Assembly: GCA_036661515.1 (NCBI GenBank)
Contig: JAVWYO010000007.1
Location: 1-36,202, forward strand
Direction of reading: 5' to 3'
Origin: HGM05232 sp036661515
GTDB lineage: Bacteria; Bacteroidota; Bacteroidia; Bacteroidales; Muribaculaceae
DNA: 36,202 nucleotides
Below the pieces are notes generated by a model. It searched no databases. It was given only the letters and a program-made list of their open reading frames with translations, and was not told the origin of the DNA. Every line of letters begins with the position of its first letter. The stretch's first letter is position 1. The position numbers and the translations under genes are program-made. Shown piece after piece: positions 8,509-16,574 of this stretch.

Positions 8509-9450
8509 TTATTTACGCACAAAGTCAGAATATTTAATTTTCTGCCCATTGTCTAATGTTGGAAATATTATTTTTTTAGTCATATTAAATTCCGATTCTT
8601 TAAGGATAAAAGCCTGATTATCTCCTTGATGATAATTTTGTAGTCGCAATATATCTTTAAGCATGTGCCTTTGGTGATAGGCATTTGCAGGGACTTTATT
8701 TCGGCAAGTTTCTTGAAGGACAATAGCAATAGTTTCTGCTTGATGATTTCGTACCCATAACCAACCTTTAATGCTGGCATTAACAAATTTTCTAACGACC
8801 TCTTTATTTGCATTATAATATTCCTCTGTCACATACACACCTTCTTCAGGAATATCAAGTCCAAGCGATGTAGCCGTCAATACATTACTGTTATTTACCC
8901 GAAATCCACATTCTCTTAACTGTATCAATTCATCGTAACTCGACGCTATAGTTGCATCTATTGCCTTAGATAAGAACAAATTAACGCCACTATTAAATCG
9001 AATAAATTCCATATTCAATTTATATTTTTCTGATATTATGTCTACTAATTCACTATTTATATAGCACCATATTCCAAGTTTCTTTTTTTCAAAAGATGCC
9101 ATTCCATTCATTGCAAAATGGCTAACTATTAATAGGCTACTTTTATGAGATGTCTGCATCACATTTACTAAGCGATGCCCTTCTTTCCTATATGCAAGTG
9201 CCTGCATTAGATTTATTGTTACAATATTAGATGCCCCACTTTTTAGCATGTCAAAAGGATTTTCAGATATAGCAGGATAAGTAATATCTACCGTTAAGCC
9301 CGCATCTCTATAATAGCCCATAGCCTTTGCTGCATAATATCCAGCAAATTGACTTTGTGCCGTCCATTGTGGTGAAAATATAATTTTTTGTGCTACTAAA
9401 TCAGAAGCACTATAAATTAATATTAGCAATATTATTACTAAATTCCTCAT
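8509..9450 (-). CDS. NMT1/THI5-like periplasmic substrate-binding protein without ABC transporter partners
   Basis: The 313 residues start with a Sec signal peptide (about 1-20, ending LVA before QK) with no lipobox Cys. The mature start, FSPQWTAQSQFAGYYAAK followed by GYYRDAGLTVDI, is the hallmark opening of the NMT1/THI5-like family (ABC-type binding proteins for thiamine-pyrimidine precursors, riboflavin-like compounds or sulfonates). The body is a two-lobe binding protein of ordinary length. No permease or ATPase gene is near. Instead it heads an operon with a Cache-domain phosphatase 8 nt downstream, so it may act as a ligand sensor rather than in uptake (inference). It has its own promoter about 40-75 nt upstream. 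The ligand is unknown. Confidence 0.85.
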   Translation of the reverse strand: MRNLVIILLILIYSASDLVAQKIIFSPQWTAQSQFAGYYAAKAMGYYRDAGLTVDITYPAISENPFDMLKSGASNIVTINLMQALAYRKEGHRLVNVMQTSHKSSLLIVSHFAMNGMASFEKKKLGIWCYINSELVDIISEKYKLNMEFIRFNSGVNLFLSKAIDATIASSYDELIQLRECGFRVNNSNVLTATSLGLDIPEEGVYVTEEYYNANKEVVRKFVNASIKGWLWVRNHQAETIAIVLQETCRNKVPANAYHQRHMLKDILRLQNYHQGDNQAFILKESEFNMTKKIIFPTLDNGQKIKYSDFVRK

Positions 9451-9497
9451 GGAGCGTAGGTTTATATATATATAACTTTATACAAATACAATATTTA

Positions 9498-9526
9498 CAA
9501 AGTTACACAAAATTCATAAATATCAA
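9498..9526 (-). promoter_or_regulatory. promoter of the sensor/LuxEC operon
   Basis: On the minus strand a perfect Bacteroidota -7 box TAACTTTG lies at 9505-9498, with a TTG -33 element at 9526-9524 and an 18-nt spacer. The predicted start (about 9490) leaves a ~40-nt leader before the ATG at 9450. No other good promoter is seen inside the operon, whose genes overlap or lie within 12 nt of each other. Confidence 0.65.
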
Positions 9527-9536
9527 TCCTAAATTT

Positions 9537-10226
9537 TTATTGCATTGTGAGTATAGGATCTTCTATTCTATAATCACAATATAATTGTTCTGGGGCTATT
9601 CCATTGACTACACTAATATGAGTAAATTCCACGTCTCCATGGTTCACTTCATATTCTCCATCATTAGCTGGTATCAACGGATCGCAATATTTTATATTGA
9701 ATATTGCCTCTATATTTAACTGAGCATACCGTTGAAGATACTTTTGAGCATTTACAACTCTATATATTCCATAATTATTCTCTTCATTACCTAAGCCAAA
9801 ATCAAAATCGCCCACACCTTTAAATTTTATAAGCTGATTTCGATATCCTCTAACGAAGCCAAAACGACTGGTATACCACAGCATCAATGATTCACTCGCT
9901 GGAATACTCACACATAGCACATCACCACGCCTATATTGAGCGTCAAGAAGGCGAGTTATTATATCTGAAGCAAATCCCTGATGACGATATTCAGCCCTCA
10001 CCATAAGCGCATACAAATACCCTACTTGCCCTGCATTATTGTGGAACACAGGATAATGCACCATTCCTATAACACCATCTTTATCTCTTAATAGTATATA
10101 ATTGCACCTATCGCCAAAGGCATCAAGATACCTAAACACAAACTCTTTTTCGTCACCAAAGCCCTCATTCCATAATTGCAAAATGATATTTCTATCCGAT
10201 TCTTCATATTTTCGATAATCAGCCAT
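9537..10226 (-). CDS. GNAT family N-acetyltransferase
   Basis: The protein has 229 residues. Residues about 1-130 form a GNAT domain: beta-4 VGYLYALMVRAEYRHQGFAS contains the acetyl-CoA pyrophosphate loop (R-x-x-G-x-A version, RHQGFAS), followed by a helix and the motif MLWYTSRFGFV. The C-terminal ~90 residues do not match anything I recognise and may form a second lobe, as in Eis-like enzymes. The acceptor substrate is unknown. The gene begins 21 nt after the FKBP gene on the same strand, so the two are likely co-transcribed. It ends before the promoter of the sensor/LuxEC operon, which appears to be a separate unit. Confidence 0.85.
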   Translation of the reverse strand: MADYRKYEESDRNIILQLWNEGFGDEKEFVFRYLDAFGDRCNYILLRDKDGVIGMVHYPVFHNNAGQVGYLYALMVRAEYRHQGFASDIITRLLDAQYRRGDVLCVSIPASESLMLWYTSRFGFVRGYRNQLIKFKGVGDFDFGLGNEENNYGIYRVVNAQKYLQRYAQLNIEAIFNIKYCDPLIPANDGEYEVNHGDVEFTHISVVNGIAPEQLYCDYRIEDPILTMQ

Positions 10227-10247
10227 AATATCAAAAAAGTTAAAGTT

Positions 10248-10652
10248 CTATTGAAAATCTATTAATTCAACCTCAAAAATCAGTGTAGAGTTACCTGGAA
10301 TGTCATCTACCGACTTAGTCCCATAGCCAAGCTGGTTTGGAATTGTTATTTTCCATTTATCTCCTTTGCGCATCTGTTGCAAGGCAATCTGCCAGCCCTC
10401 AATCACATCTCTCACTCTAAAAGCCTCAGGACACGTACGCTCATATGACGAATCAAATACGTGGCCATTTATTAAACTGCCTTTATAATGTACCGTTACC
10501 ACACTATTAGCGGTAGGTAATCCACCAAGTTCATTACCAGCATTCATAACTTCATAAAACACCCCCTCAGGAAGACGTACAACACCTTGTTGCATTGATA
10601 AATCTCTTAGATATTGTGAATTTGCTAATCTGTAATCCTTTTTCGTTCCCAT
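10248..10652 (-). CDS. FKBP-type peptidyl-prolyl cis-trans isomerase
   Basis: The protein has 134 residues with one FKBP domain at about 46-134: VHYKGSLINGHVFDSS supplies the conserved Tyr, Phe and Asp of the active pocket, VIEGWQIALQQM the pocket-floor Trp, and LGYG plus IPGNSTLIFEVELI the last strands. The first ~45 residues are a short extension without a signal peptide, so this is a cytoplasmic folding factor rather than one of the secreted FKBPs common in Bacteroidota. No bulge insertion of the SlyD type is seen. It is followed at 21 nt by the GNAT gene. No convincing promoter was found upstream; TACATTGA near 10680 is a weak candidate. Confidence 0.92.
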   Translation of the reverse strand: MGTKKDYRLANSQYLRDLSMQQGVVRLPEGVFYEVMNAGNELGGLPTANSVVTVHYKGSLINGHVFDSSYERTCPEAFRVRDVIEGWQIALQQMRKGDKWKITIPNQLGYGTKSVDDIPGNSTLIFEVELIDFQ

Positions 10653-10809
10653 ATTATATTATTTTTGCTCAATGTACGAATAAAAATTGGAACTTTATCA
10701 TGCTCTATATTTCCATTAATTAAATAGGATTTGTAACGTTTTGATTACTAAACAGAAAGGTAAAACATAAAAAACATTGATTATTTGATAGAAATAATTA
10801 GAAAATAGC

Positions 10810-10838
10810 TTGTTTGTTAAATATTTGTATTACATTTG
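10810..10838 (+). promoter_or_regulatory. promoter of the RRM protein gene
   Basis: A TTG at 10810-10812, an 18-nt spacer and a perfect -7 box TACATTTG at 10831-10838 match the Bacteroidota consensus. The start near 10845 leaves a leader of about 100 nt with visible inverted repeats. Confidence 0.65.
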
Positions 10839-10859
10839 TTGCGCAAAGGAGATAAGAAT

Positions 10860-10913
10860 AGTAAGCGTTTACATTTTTGTAAAACAATTCTAAAGATGTA
10901 TTGATGACTTACT
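10860..10913 (+). promoter_or_regulatory. structured 5' leader of the RRM protein gene
   Basis: In the ~100-nt leader, AGTAAG (10860-10865) is complementary to CTTACT (10908-10913). Inside lies a small hairpin, TTTAC/GTAAA (around 10868-10883). An unpaired pyrimidine- and U-rich tract then runs to the ATG. The fold is weak at high temperature, so a thermosensor or a site of autoregulation by the RNA-binding product is possible (inference). Confidence 0.35.
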
Positions 10914-10947
10914 TTCAACTCTCTAAGTATTTTTATATTTTTTTTAA

Positions 10948-11238
10948 ATGAACATTTACATTTCAAATCTAAGCTACGGCGTTCAAGACGCAAGCTTACA
11001 AGACTTATTTTCAGCGTTTGGAGAAGTTTCTTCAGCTAAAGTTATCACAGACAAATTCTCAGGAAGATCAAGAGGTTTCGGCTTCGTTGAAATGACTGAC
11101 GATGCTGAAGGACAAAAGGCTATCGATGAATTGAACAACAGTCAATTCGAAGGTCGCACAATCAGCGTGAACGTTGCAAAACCCCGTGAAGAAAGACCAA
11201 GAAATTTCGCCCCTCGTGGCGGTAATAACAGGTATTAA
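10948..11238 (+). CDS. RRM-domain RNA-binding protein
   Basis: The 96 residues consist of one RNA recognition motif: RNP2 IYISNL at residues 3-8 and RNP1 RGFGFVEM around 41-49, the octamer whose aromatic residues stack on RNA bases. A short arginine/glycine-rich tail follows (KPREERPRNFAPRGG). This is the standard layout of the small RRM proteins that Bacteroidota use as global RNA binders in the absence of Hfq (Rbp family). Its codon use looks more optimised than its neighbours, which fits high expression. It is monocistronic, between its own promoter and a strong terminator. The RNA targets cannot be predicted. Confidence 0.95.
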   Translation: MNIYISNLSYGVQDASLQDLFSAFGEVSSAKVITDKFSGRSRGFGFVEMTDDAEGQKAIDELNNSQFEGRTISVNVAKPREERPRNFAPRGGNNRY

Positions 11239-11265
11239 GCCGAGGAAATTATTGCAAAAATAATC

Positions 11266-11297
11266 AAGAGGTTACTCATATGAGTAGCCTCTTTTTT
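11266..11297 (+). terminator. Rho-independent terminator of the RRM gene
   Basis: GAGGTTACTCAT pairs with ATGAGTAGCCTC (one G-U pair), flanked by AA/TT and followed by a T-run to 11297. It lies 28 nt after the stop. It may also stop the converging TPR gene's transcripts, although the minus-side T-run is weaker. Confidence 0.85.
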
Positions 11298-11338
11298 ATG
11301 TCGTTTTTTTGTACTTTTATAAATGGCTTATGTGGGAA

Positions 11339-13375
11339 TTAGTTATTCATTCTTTTTAATACGCTATATGATGGTATGATTCCGAGTTCGCCAGCTTTAC
11401 TAAGGTCGGCTATGCCTTTTTCTTTGTTGCCAAGTCGAAGATATACTAATCCTCGATTATAATATGCTTCTCCAAAATCGGGCTTAATGCTGATAGCTTT
11501 ACTATATGCGCTTATTGCAGAGGTGTTATCTTGCATCTGTAAATAAATATTCCCCTTATCGTAATGCGCATATATCATTTTGGGAGATAGTTCTATCACT
11601 TTGTCTAAATCGGCTATAATACTCGCAAGTCTACTATTCATTAATTTATTCTTTAATAGCGCATCTGATGTTGTCCCTGTCGTTTTTTCGGAAGAATAAT
11701 CGGCTTTTAATTCATCTGAAACGATTTGCATGTACTGAGCATTTGCATGGGCAAAATAAGCCAAGGTGAATTTAGGACTTTGCTTTATAGCTTTATCTAA
11801 ATCGGCGATAGCAGCAACATAATTTTTCACCATCATGAAGTCAATTGCTCTTGCAAAATAATCTATTGAGCGTGGTTTATCGGTTGCCATCGTTCCTGTG
11901 TAGTATTCTATTGAGCCAAAATGCTTCTTTATTTGGTCTTCATAAAGTCGCATCTCTTTGTTACTGAGTACAAGAGTGAAAGGCAATAGTCGAGCATCAT
12001 TTATCTCTGTTAGTTCACGAGTGTAATTTGAATTATCCTTCAACTCACTCACAACATCATAATAAGAAAGGACAAACATAGGCTCAGGATCAATCTTGAC
12101 ATTATTATCTTGAACTTTACCGCGCACTTTGCTATCATATTCAGGCTTTACACGATTGTCGTTTTCTATTGTCAGTAGATTCTTAAATTTATTAGTAACA
12201 GCCGATTCTGAGTTTTTAGCATTTTGTTCGGCTTTATCTTCATTAGGGTCATATTCTGCAAATTTCCGCTTTTCTTTGTACAAAGCTCTCGATTTATTGT
12301 AATCATGTTCGCCACCTGCCATATCACCAATAGCACGTTTGCATTCACTTCTTGCATAAAATCCGCCATCAAAGTCGGGGTATTTATTAAGCACTACATC
12401 ATAGTCTTTGATTGCATTTTTATACTGCCCAGTTTTAGAATATAATTCGGCTCTATTATATCGTGCCATAATATTTTCGGGCTCCTCTTTTATTACAAAG
12501 CCAAAATCGTCAATTGCCTTATTATTTTCCTTTACCTCTGCAAGGAGTAGTCCCCTATTGAAGCGAGCCGTTATATTATTAGGTTCCAAGCCAATAGCAT
12601 AGTCATAGTCAGACATTGCTCCAAAGTAGTCATCAAGGTGATATTTTAGGAAAGCACGATTAATAAAATATCCAGCAAAGTGCGGTTCGAGTTTTATAGC
12701 TTCGTCCATATCTGCGAGAGCTAATTTATAATCTTTCTTTACTTTCATTTTTATATCAGCACGGAGAGCATAAGCATTAGCATTGTTCTTACCCAGTTTT
12801 ATACTTCTGTCAATATCTTCTAATGCTTTTATTGTGTCGCCTTTAGATAAATATAATTGTGTTCTGCCCAGATAAGCATTTTCAAAATTTGGATACAGCT
12901 CGATAAGCCTATCGTATGTTTTAGCTGCTGCGTCATAATCCTTAATAGTCTCTTCGGCCACCGCTTTATTAATGAGGAATGTTTTGTGTTCGGGCAGTAG
13001 TTCAAGCCCTTTTGTATAATCAGCTATGGCCTCACGATTTTTTTTAAGCGTCTGTCGAGAAATTCCTCGTAATTGATAGGCATCAGTAATGAATGGATTG
13101 CGCTCAATCGCCAACGAGCAATCCTCTTCAGCTCCCATAAAATCTTCAAGAGAAAATTTTGCAATAGCACGATAAAAATATGGCTCAGCCAAATATGGTT
13201 TAGCCTTTATGACTTGATTAAAGTATTGAATTGACAGGACATAATCTTCAAAATACAGCGCATTTCTTCCTATGTTCATTACCTGATCAGTATTTATTTG
13301 TGCTGACGAGTGCGAAGGAAAGAGTAATACAATTGCCAACATGCCACATCGTAAGATTAATTTAGCTATTTTCAT
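11339..13375 (-). CDS. secreted tetratricopeptide-repeat protein
   Basis: The protein has 678 residues from the ATG at 13375; a GTG at 13387 would add four and would spoil the signal peptide. A Sec signal peptide (about 1-26, ending SSA before Q) is followed by roughly ten consecutive 34-residue TPRs (about 30-370). A charged, low-complexity linker rich in Lys, Asn and Asp follows (about 375-430), then an uncharacterised segment (about 430-520) and three to four more TPRs to the end. TPR arrays are protein-binding scaffolds; in Bacteroidota such exported proteins often serve in envelope assembly. Partners are unknown. It is a single-gene unit with a -7 box just upstream, converging on the RRM gene. 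Confidence 0.9.
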   Translation of the reverse strand: MKIAKLILRCGMLAIVLLFPSHSSAQINTDQVMNIGRNALYFEDYVLSIQYFNQVIKAKPYLAEPYFYRAIAKFSLEDFMGAEEDCSLAIERNPFITDAYQLRGISRQTLKKNREAIADYTKGLELLPEHKTFLINKAVAEETIKDYDAAAKTYDRLIELYPNFENAYLGRTQLYLSKGDTIKALEDIDRSIKLGKNNANAYALRADIKMKVKKDYKLALADMDEAIKLEPHFAGYFINRAFLKYHLDDYFGAMSDYDYAIGLEPNNITARFNRGLLLAEVKENNKAIDDFGFVIKEEPENIMARYNRAELYSKTGQYKNAIKDYDVVLNKYPDFDGGFYARSECKRAIGDMAGGEHDYNKSRALYKEKRKFAEYDPNEDKAEQNAKNSESAVTNKFKNLLTIENDNRVKPEYDSKVRGKVQDNNVKIDPEPMFVLSYYDVVSELKDNSNYTRELTEINDARLLPFTLVLSNKEMRLYEDQIKKHFGSIEYYTGTMATDKPRSIDYFARAIDFMMVKNYVAAIADLDKAIKQSPKFTLAYFAHANAQYMQIVSDELKADYSSEKTTGTTSDALLKNKLMNSRLASIIADLDKVIELSPKMIYAHYDKGNIYLQMQDNTSAISAYSKAISIKPDFGEAYYNRGLVYLRLGNKEKGIADLSKAGELGIIPSYSVLKRMNN

Positions 13376-13404
13376 TTTATATTGCACGGCGTAAAAATTT
13401 TACA

Positions 13405-13412
13405 CAAAAATA
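13405..13412 (-). promoter_or_regulatory. -7 box for the TPR gene
   Basis: Minus-strand TATTTTTG fits TAnnTTTG; the -33 position reads TTA rather than TTG. The implied start near 13398 favours the ATG at 13375. Confidence 0.4.
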
Positions 13413-13526
13413 GCTGAATAAAATTAAATGTAACGCTCTTTTATTGTGTTCTCGCAATAAATGACGATATTTGAACATTATTTTACAGACTGGGTTACTT
13501 TTTTAATATAAATTGCAATACTTCGT

Positions 13527-14810
13527 ATGTATTCATCAACCAAAAAACAACATATCGTCATTATCGGGGGCGGATTTGCTGGCATTAATGCCATTAAAAG
13601 TATCGACAAGAATAAATTTGATATAACTCTTGTGGATAGAAATAATTTTCATTCATTTCCTCCTCTTTTTTATCAAATTGCCTCATCGGGATTAGACCCT
13701 GGTAGTATTTCTTTTCCTTTTCGTAGAGAAATAAGGAAGCTAAATGGTGTAAGATTTCGTATTGGCGAAGTAAAATCAGTAGATACTGAGCTCAAAGAGA
13801 TAACAACACAATATGAAAAGATTAGTTATGACCATCTAATAATAGCCGCTGGAACCACAAATAATTTCTTTGGTATAGAAGGGCTTAAGGAAAGTGTATA
13901 TACTCTAAAATCGGCTGCTGAAGCTATTAGACTACGAAATGAGATACTCGACAGGCTTGAACGGGCAAGTCTATGTACCGACGATGTGCGTCGAAAACAA
14001 TTACTTAGTTTTGTAGTAATCGGAGCAGGTCCTACAGGGGTAGAAATTGCTGGAGCGCTTGGAGAGATGAAACGATACATTCTACAACGTGAATATCCAG
14101 AAATCAATCGTGAAGATATAAAAATAGTAATCATTGAAGGTACCAACCGCGTTCTTAGAACAATGAGCGATGAAGCATCTTTAAAGGCCTATGAGTATCT
14201 TGGTCATCTTATGGTTGACATCAAGCTATCTAAAACAATGACAAGCTATAAAAATAATGTGGTGACATTATCTGACGGAGAAGAAATATATTGCGAAACT
14301 CTTATATGGACTGCTGGTATTACTGGCGAACCATTACGTGGATTTATCAAGGAAACAATGGGACCTGGCAACAGATTTAAAGTTGACAAATATAATCGCA
14401 TTGAAGGTTATAACGATATATATGCTCTTGGGGATATAGCTTTTCTTACAAACGACATTTTCCCTCGTGGATTTCCTCAAATGGCTCAGGTAGCAATTCA
14501 ACAAGCTATAAATCTTGCGTCAAATCTAAATAATGGAGAATTTAAAACGCCATTTAAATATAATGATAAAGGGTCGATGGCTACCGTTGGACGTAATCGT
14601 GCTGTGGCTGACTTAAACCATAATATTCATCTATATGGTCGTCCTGCATGGGCTTCATGGATGTTTGTTCACCTAATGTCTCTACTTGGAATGCGTAACA
14701 AATTAAATGTTCTCATTAATTGGATGTGGGCTTATTTCACTTATAGCACATCACTCCGCCTACTAATTCGTCCAACAAAATATCCTTACCGCCATCACTG
14801 GGATGAATAA
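13527..14810 (+). CDS. ndh: type II NADH:quinone oxidoreductase (NDH-2)
   Basis: The 427 residues match the single-subunit, non-proton-pumping NADH dehydrogenase family. The N-terminal FAD-binding Rossmann motif GGGFAG is at 14-19, the NADH-binding motif GAGPTG at 166-171, the second FAD contact YALGDIAF around 299-306, and the quinone-site helix AQVAIQQA at 320-327. The C-terminal ~50 residues (WASWMFVHLMSLLGMRNK onward) are the amphipathic and hydrophobic membrane anchor usual for the family. It passes electrons from NADH to menaquinone, which the cytochrome bd oxidase encoded at 26902-29642 could then oxidise. The META-domain lipoprotein gene follows after 25 nt, so it heads a probable four-gene transcript. 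A candidate promoter (TTG 13444-13446, GATATTTG 13466-13473) is imperfect. Confidence 0.93.
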   Translation: MYSSTKKQHIVIIGGGFAGINAIKSIDKNKFDITLVDRNNFHSFPPLFYQIASSGLDPGSISFPFRREIRKLNGVRFRIGEVKSVDTELKEITTQYEKISYDHLIIAAGTTNNFFGIEGLKESVYTLKSAAEAIRLRNEILDRLERASLCTDDVRRKQLLSFVVIGAGPTGVEIAGALGEMKRYILQREYPEINREDIKIVIIEGTNRVLRTMSDEASLKAYEYLGHLMVDIKLSKTMTSYKNNVVTLSDGEEIYCETLIWTAGITGEPLRGFIKETMGPGNRFKVDKYNRIEGYNDIYALGDIAFLTNDIFPRGFPQMAQVAIQQAINLASNLNNGEFKTPFKYNDKGSMATVGRNRAVADLNHNIHLYGRPAWASWMFVHLMSLLGMRNKLNVLINWMWAYFTYSTSLRLLIRPTKYPYRHHWDE

Positions 14811-14835
14811 CTATTAAAATTAAAACGATTTAATT

Positions 14836-15705
14836 ATGAAACATATATTATCATATACACTCAGCATCTGCATCCTTTTTGCGGGAAGTGGTTGTAGCAT
14901 ATTTAACAAGACTAAGACTATTAAGACTATTAGTAGCACTACTGAAACAGAAACTGAGGAGCCAACTATAGCAGAAGTGTCGGAACCCGGTAACACGGAC
15001 GAATACATCGATAAGCAACTATCGGGAGAATGGACTATCGTATCGGTAGCCAAGAAAAAAGTAGTTGCTGAAGAAATGCCTTTTTTGAATTTTAGCTTTA
15101 AAGACAATCGCATTTATGGTAATGCTGGCTGCAATGTCATTAATTGCAGTTTCAAAACGACGAAGGACAAGAGCATGGTTCTCGGCGACATTATTTCAAC
15201 TCTTATTGCTTGTCCTAATTCTAAACTCGAAAGTTCAATAATGCGAGCATTGAATGAGGTTTCAGAATATAGCTACTCAACCTCATCGGGATTAATTTTT
15301 CTTAATCTTCTCGACCATCGAGGAGCTACCGTATTAAGCCTAAAGCGACATAATCTTGACATTCTTAATGGAGCTTGGACAGTTAAAGAGATTGAAGGTG
15401 AAAAAATAGATGACGTTAATGTAAATTTAGTTATAGATATTCAAGAACTAAGATTACACGGAAACTCTGGGTGCAACATCATAAATGGGACAATAGACCT
15501 CGACCCAAAGAAAAATAATGCTATTCAATTTCAACAGTTAGCTTCTACACGTAAAATGTGTAAAAACATGAAAATCGAGACCGCCCTGCTTGTTGCTCTT
15601 GAAAAAGTGGAAACTTTCAAAAAAAGAAGCACTAATGAAATTATTCTTTATGACAACAAGAAAAAAGCCGTTCTAATATTCAAACGCCTAAATTTGACTA
15701 AATGA
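14836..15705 (+). CDS. lipoprotein with two META (HslJ-like) domains
   Basis: The 289 residues begin with a lipoprotein signal peptide; the lipobox FAGSGC puts the lipidated Cys at 20. A Thr/Glu-rich spacer (about 25-60) leads to two tandem META domains. The first (about 62-170) has GNAGCN at 95-100 and Cys126; the second (about 178-285) has GNSGCN at 209-214 and STRKMC at 237-242. The paired Cys of each domain are the family hallmark and probably form a disulfide. META proteins (HslJ type) are envelope proteins linked to stress or antibiotic tolerance in Gram-negative bacteria, with no known activity. It is 25 nt after ndh and about 30 nt before the thioredoxin-like gene. Confidence 0.85.
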   Translation: MKHILSYTLSICILFAGSGCSIFNKTKTIKTISSTTETETEEPTIAEVSEPGNTDEYIDKQLSGEWTIVSVAKKKVVAEEMPFLNFSFKDNRIYGNAGCNVINCSFKTTKDKSMVLGDIISTLIACPNSKLESSIMRALNEVSEYSYSTSSGLIFLNLLDHRGATVLSLKRHNLDILNGAWTVKEIEGEKIDDVNVNLVIDIQELRLHGNSGCNIINGTIDLDPKKNNAIQFQQLASTRKMCKNMKIETALLVALEKVETFKKRSTNEIILYDNKKKAVLIFKRLNLTK

Positions 15706-15735
15706 TGTAATGTAATATAATTGACTACCAGTAAC

Positions 15736-16563
15736 ATGAAAACAATTTATGCAATTATTTTAGTATTTTTAATCAGTGTAATATTTTCTACCACAATCAG
15801 TGCAGAAGAAATCACAGAAGCTAATTACTTGAAAGTTGACCAAAAGATATGGGGCGACTATGAAAATTGCATGGAAGAAATTGGCATTGAATTAAAAAAC
15901 AATCCAGAAAAGCGTGATAGCCTTTTAAAAGTAGCTAAAGAGCTACTCAACATTGCATCACAAAAAAATATTGCGACGGCAATAAAATATGCATCAGTGC
16001 CAAGTGGATTGCAACGACTATTCATGGTGCGCCTTGATATGCCTAAATCTCAATTGAAATCCGTAATAGCTACACTACCCGATAGTCTTGGAATGAATTC
16101 TTATTATAGAAGCATTCAACAGCACATTGTAACACATCAGCCCGAAATTGGCGATAAATATATCGATCTTGAATTTACAAATTTAGCTGGTAAAAATGTT
16201 AAACTATCATCTTTTATTGGGAAACAAATATTACTTATTTCTGGAGGATTAAGTTGCATGGGCGATGAAGGAGTAAAATACCTTAAAGATATTTATTCGA
16301 AGACGAGCCGTAAAGATTTTGAAATAATAATATTCTGCTTATGTCGAAAATTATCAGAATTAAAAGATATACAGAATATATATTCATGCCCTTTCCAATT
16401 AGTATCCGACATGAAAAATGACCAAAGTTCATTAAAAATATTATATGGCGCACAAAGCACCCCAACTTGCTTTGTTATAGAAAAAGATGGAACACTCAGT
16501 TATAAAAATACTGGCGTAAGACAATCAGAATTAAATGCCATAATATTAGGCATTACAAAGTAA
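15736..16563 (+). CDS. secreted thioredoxin-like protein lacking the second active-site Cys
   Basis: The protein has 275 residues from the ATG at 15736; a TTG at 15721 would extend it by five. A Sec signal peptide (about 1-23) precedes a helical N-terminal domain (about 30-130) of the kind seen in DUF5106-like Bacteroidota proteins. A TlpA/AhpC-like thioredoxin fold follows (about 135-275). The cis-Pro loop is present (STPTCF, P243). Where the redox pair CxxC should be, the sequence reads SCMGDE, so only the first Cys (C174) remains. It is therefore unlikely to be an ordinary disulfide reductase; a one-Cys or non-redox role is possible. It lies 11 nt before the DUF2461 gene. Confidence 0.75.
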   Translation: MKTIYAIILVFLISVIFSTTISAEEITEANYLKVDQKIWGDYENCMEEIGIELKNNPEKRDSLLKVAKELLNIASQKNIATAIKYASVPSGLQRLFMVRLDMPKSQLKSVIATLPDSLGMNSYYRSIQQHIVTHQPEIGDKYIDLEFTNLAGKNVKLSSFIGKQILLISGGLSCMGDEGVKYLKDIYSKTSRKDFEIIIFCLCRKLSELKDIQNIYSCPFQLVSDMKNDQSSLKILYGAQSTPTCFVIEKDGTLSYKNTGVRQSELNAIILGITK

Positions 16564-16574
16564 TAAGGTAATTT

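Noticed and set aside
1..9450. A bioluminescence (lux) operon
   Set aside because: LuxE- and LuxC-type enzymes are present, but there is no luciferase (LuxAB) and no LuxD thioesterase; LuxEC-type reductases also occur in non-luminous bacteria.
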